A program made the position numbers and the translations under genes. Under the pieces are notes generated by a model, which worked only from the letters and a program-made list of their open reading frames with translations, made no database searches and had not been told where the DNA came from. DNA of 7,104 bases, from contig DASPQS010000095.1 of the NCBI GenBank assembly GCA_035624865.1, positions 1 through 7,104 on the forward strand, written 5' to 3'. The DNA comes from JASHZA01 sp035624865. Its GTDB lineage: Bacteria > Desulfobacterota > Binatia > Binatales > Binataceae. Shown here one piece after another: positions 7,043-7,104 of the stretch. The stretch's first letter is position 1. Every line of letters begins with the position of its first letter.

Positions 7043-7104
7043 CCGGACAGCGCCCCGTTTCTCAATGATATTCTGAGAGAGTCGGGAGCGGCGACGCTAT
7101 TCCA
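7043..7104 (+). other. Downstream noncoding stretch, no gene seen
   Basis: The only structure is a weak 5-bp inverted repeat, TCTCA (7060-7064) with TGAGA (7074-7078). No T-run follows, so a terminator cannot be claimed. The ATG at 7065 meets a stop after three codons. The operon may or may not continue past the window edge. Confidence 0.4.

Overview
This 7.1 kb window is GC-rich bacterial DNA with tightly packed genes, alternative starts (TTG, GTG) and bacterial-type Shine-Dalgarno sites. The genes suggest a heterotroph that degrades fatty or branched acids through CoA thioesters. I cannot fix the lineage from the sequence alone. There is no sign of phage, insertion sequence, CRISPR array, tRNA or rRNA.

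Layout. Bases 3-632 (+) are the 3' end of a medium-chain dehydrogenase/reductase (quinone-oxidoreductase type) cut by the left edge. It converges on a small gene of unknown function at 715-894 (-), with a GC-rich hairpin between the two stops. Bases 895-1152 are a noncoding divergent region, less GC-rich than its surroundings. It holds a good sigma70-type promoter facing left, a perfect 11-bp inverted repeat around that promoter, an imperfect 20-bp tandem repeat and two short palindromes. To its right six genes run in the same direction to 7042: a kappa-GST/HCCA-isomerase-like thioredoxin-fold protein, an enoyl-CoA hydratase (TTG start), an acyl-CoA dehydrogenase, the large and small subunits of a split adenosylcobalamin-dependent acyl-CoA mutase, and a second acyl-CoA dehydrogenase. 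The last four are separated by only 3-9 nt and are probably translationally coupled. The last 62 bases are noncoding as far as can be seen.

Main biological point. The mutase would normally be labelled methylmalonyl-CoA mutase. However, its two substrate-reading positions are Phe72 and Gln190 instead of Tyr and Arg. The spacing to catalytic His227 matches the reference enzymes exactly. Phe/Gln is the signature of isobutyryl-CoA mutase. The operon therefore looks like a module that interconverts isobutyryl-CoA and n-butyryl-CoA (or a similar branched/linear pair), dehydrogenates the products with two paralogous acyl-CoA dehydrogenases, and hydrates the enoyl-CoA with the crotonase. The 3-hydroxyacyl-CoA dehydrogenase, thiolase, CoA ligase and mutase chaperone GTPase (MeaB type) that such a pathway needs are not in the window. 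No wholly new type of system was found; the substrate reassignment and the operator-like divergent region are the points most worth checking.
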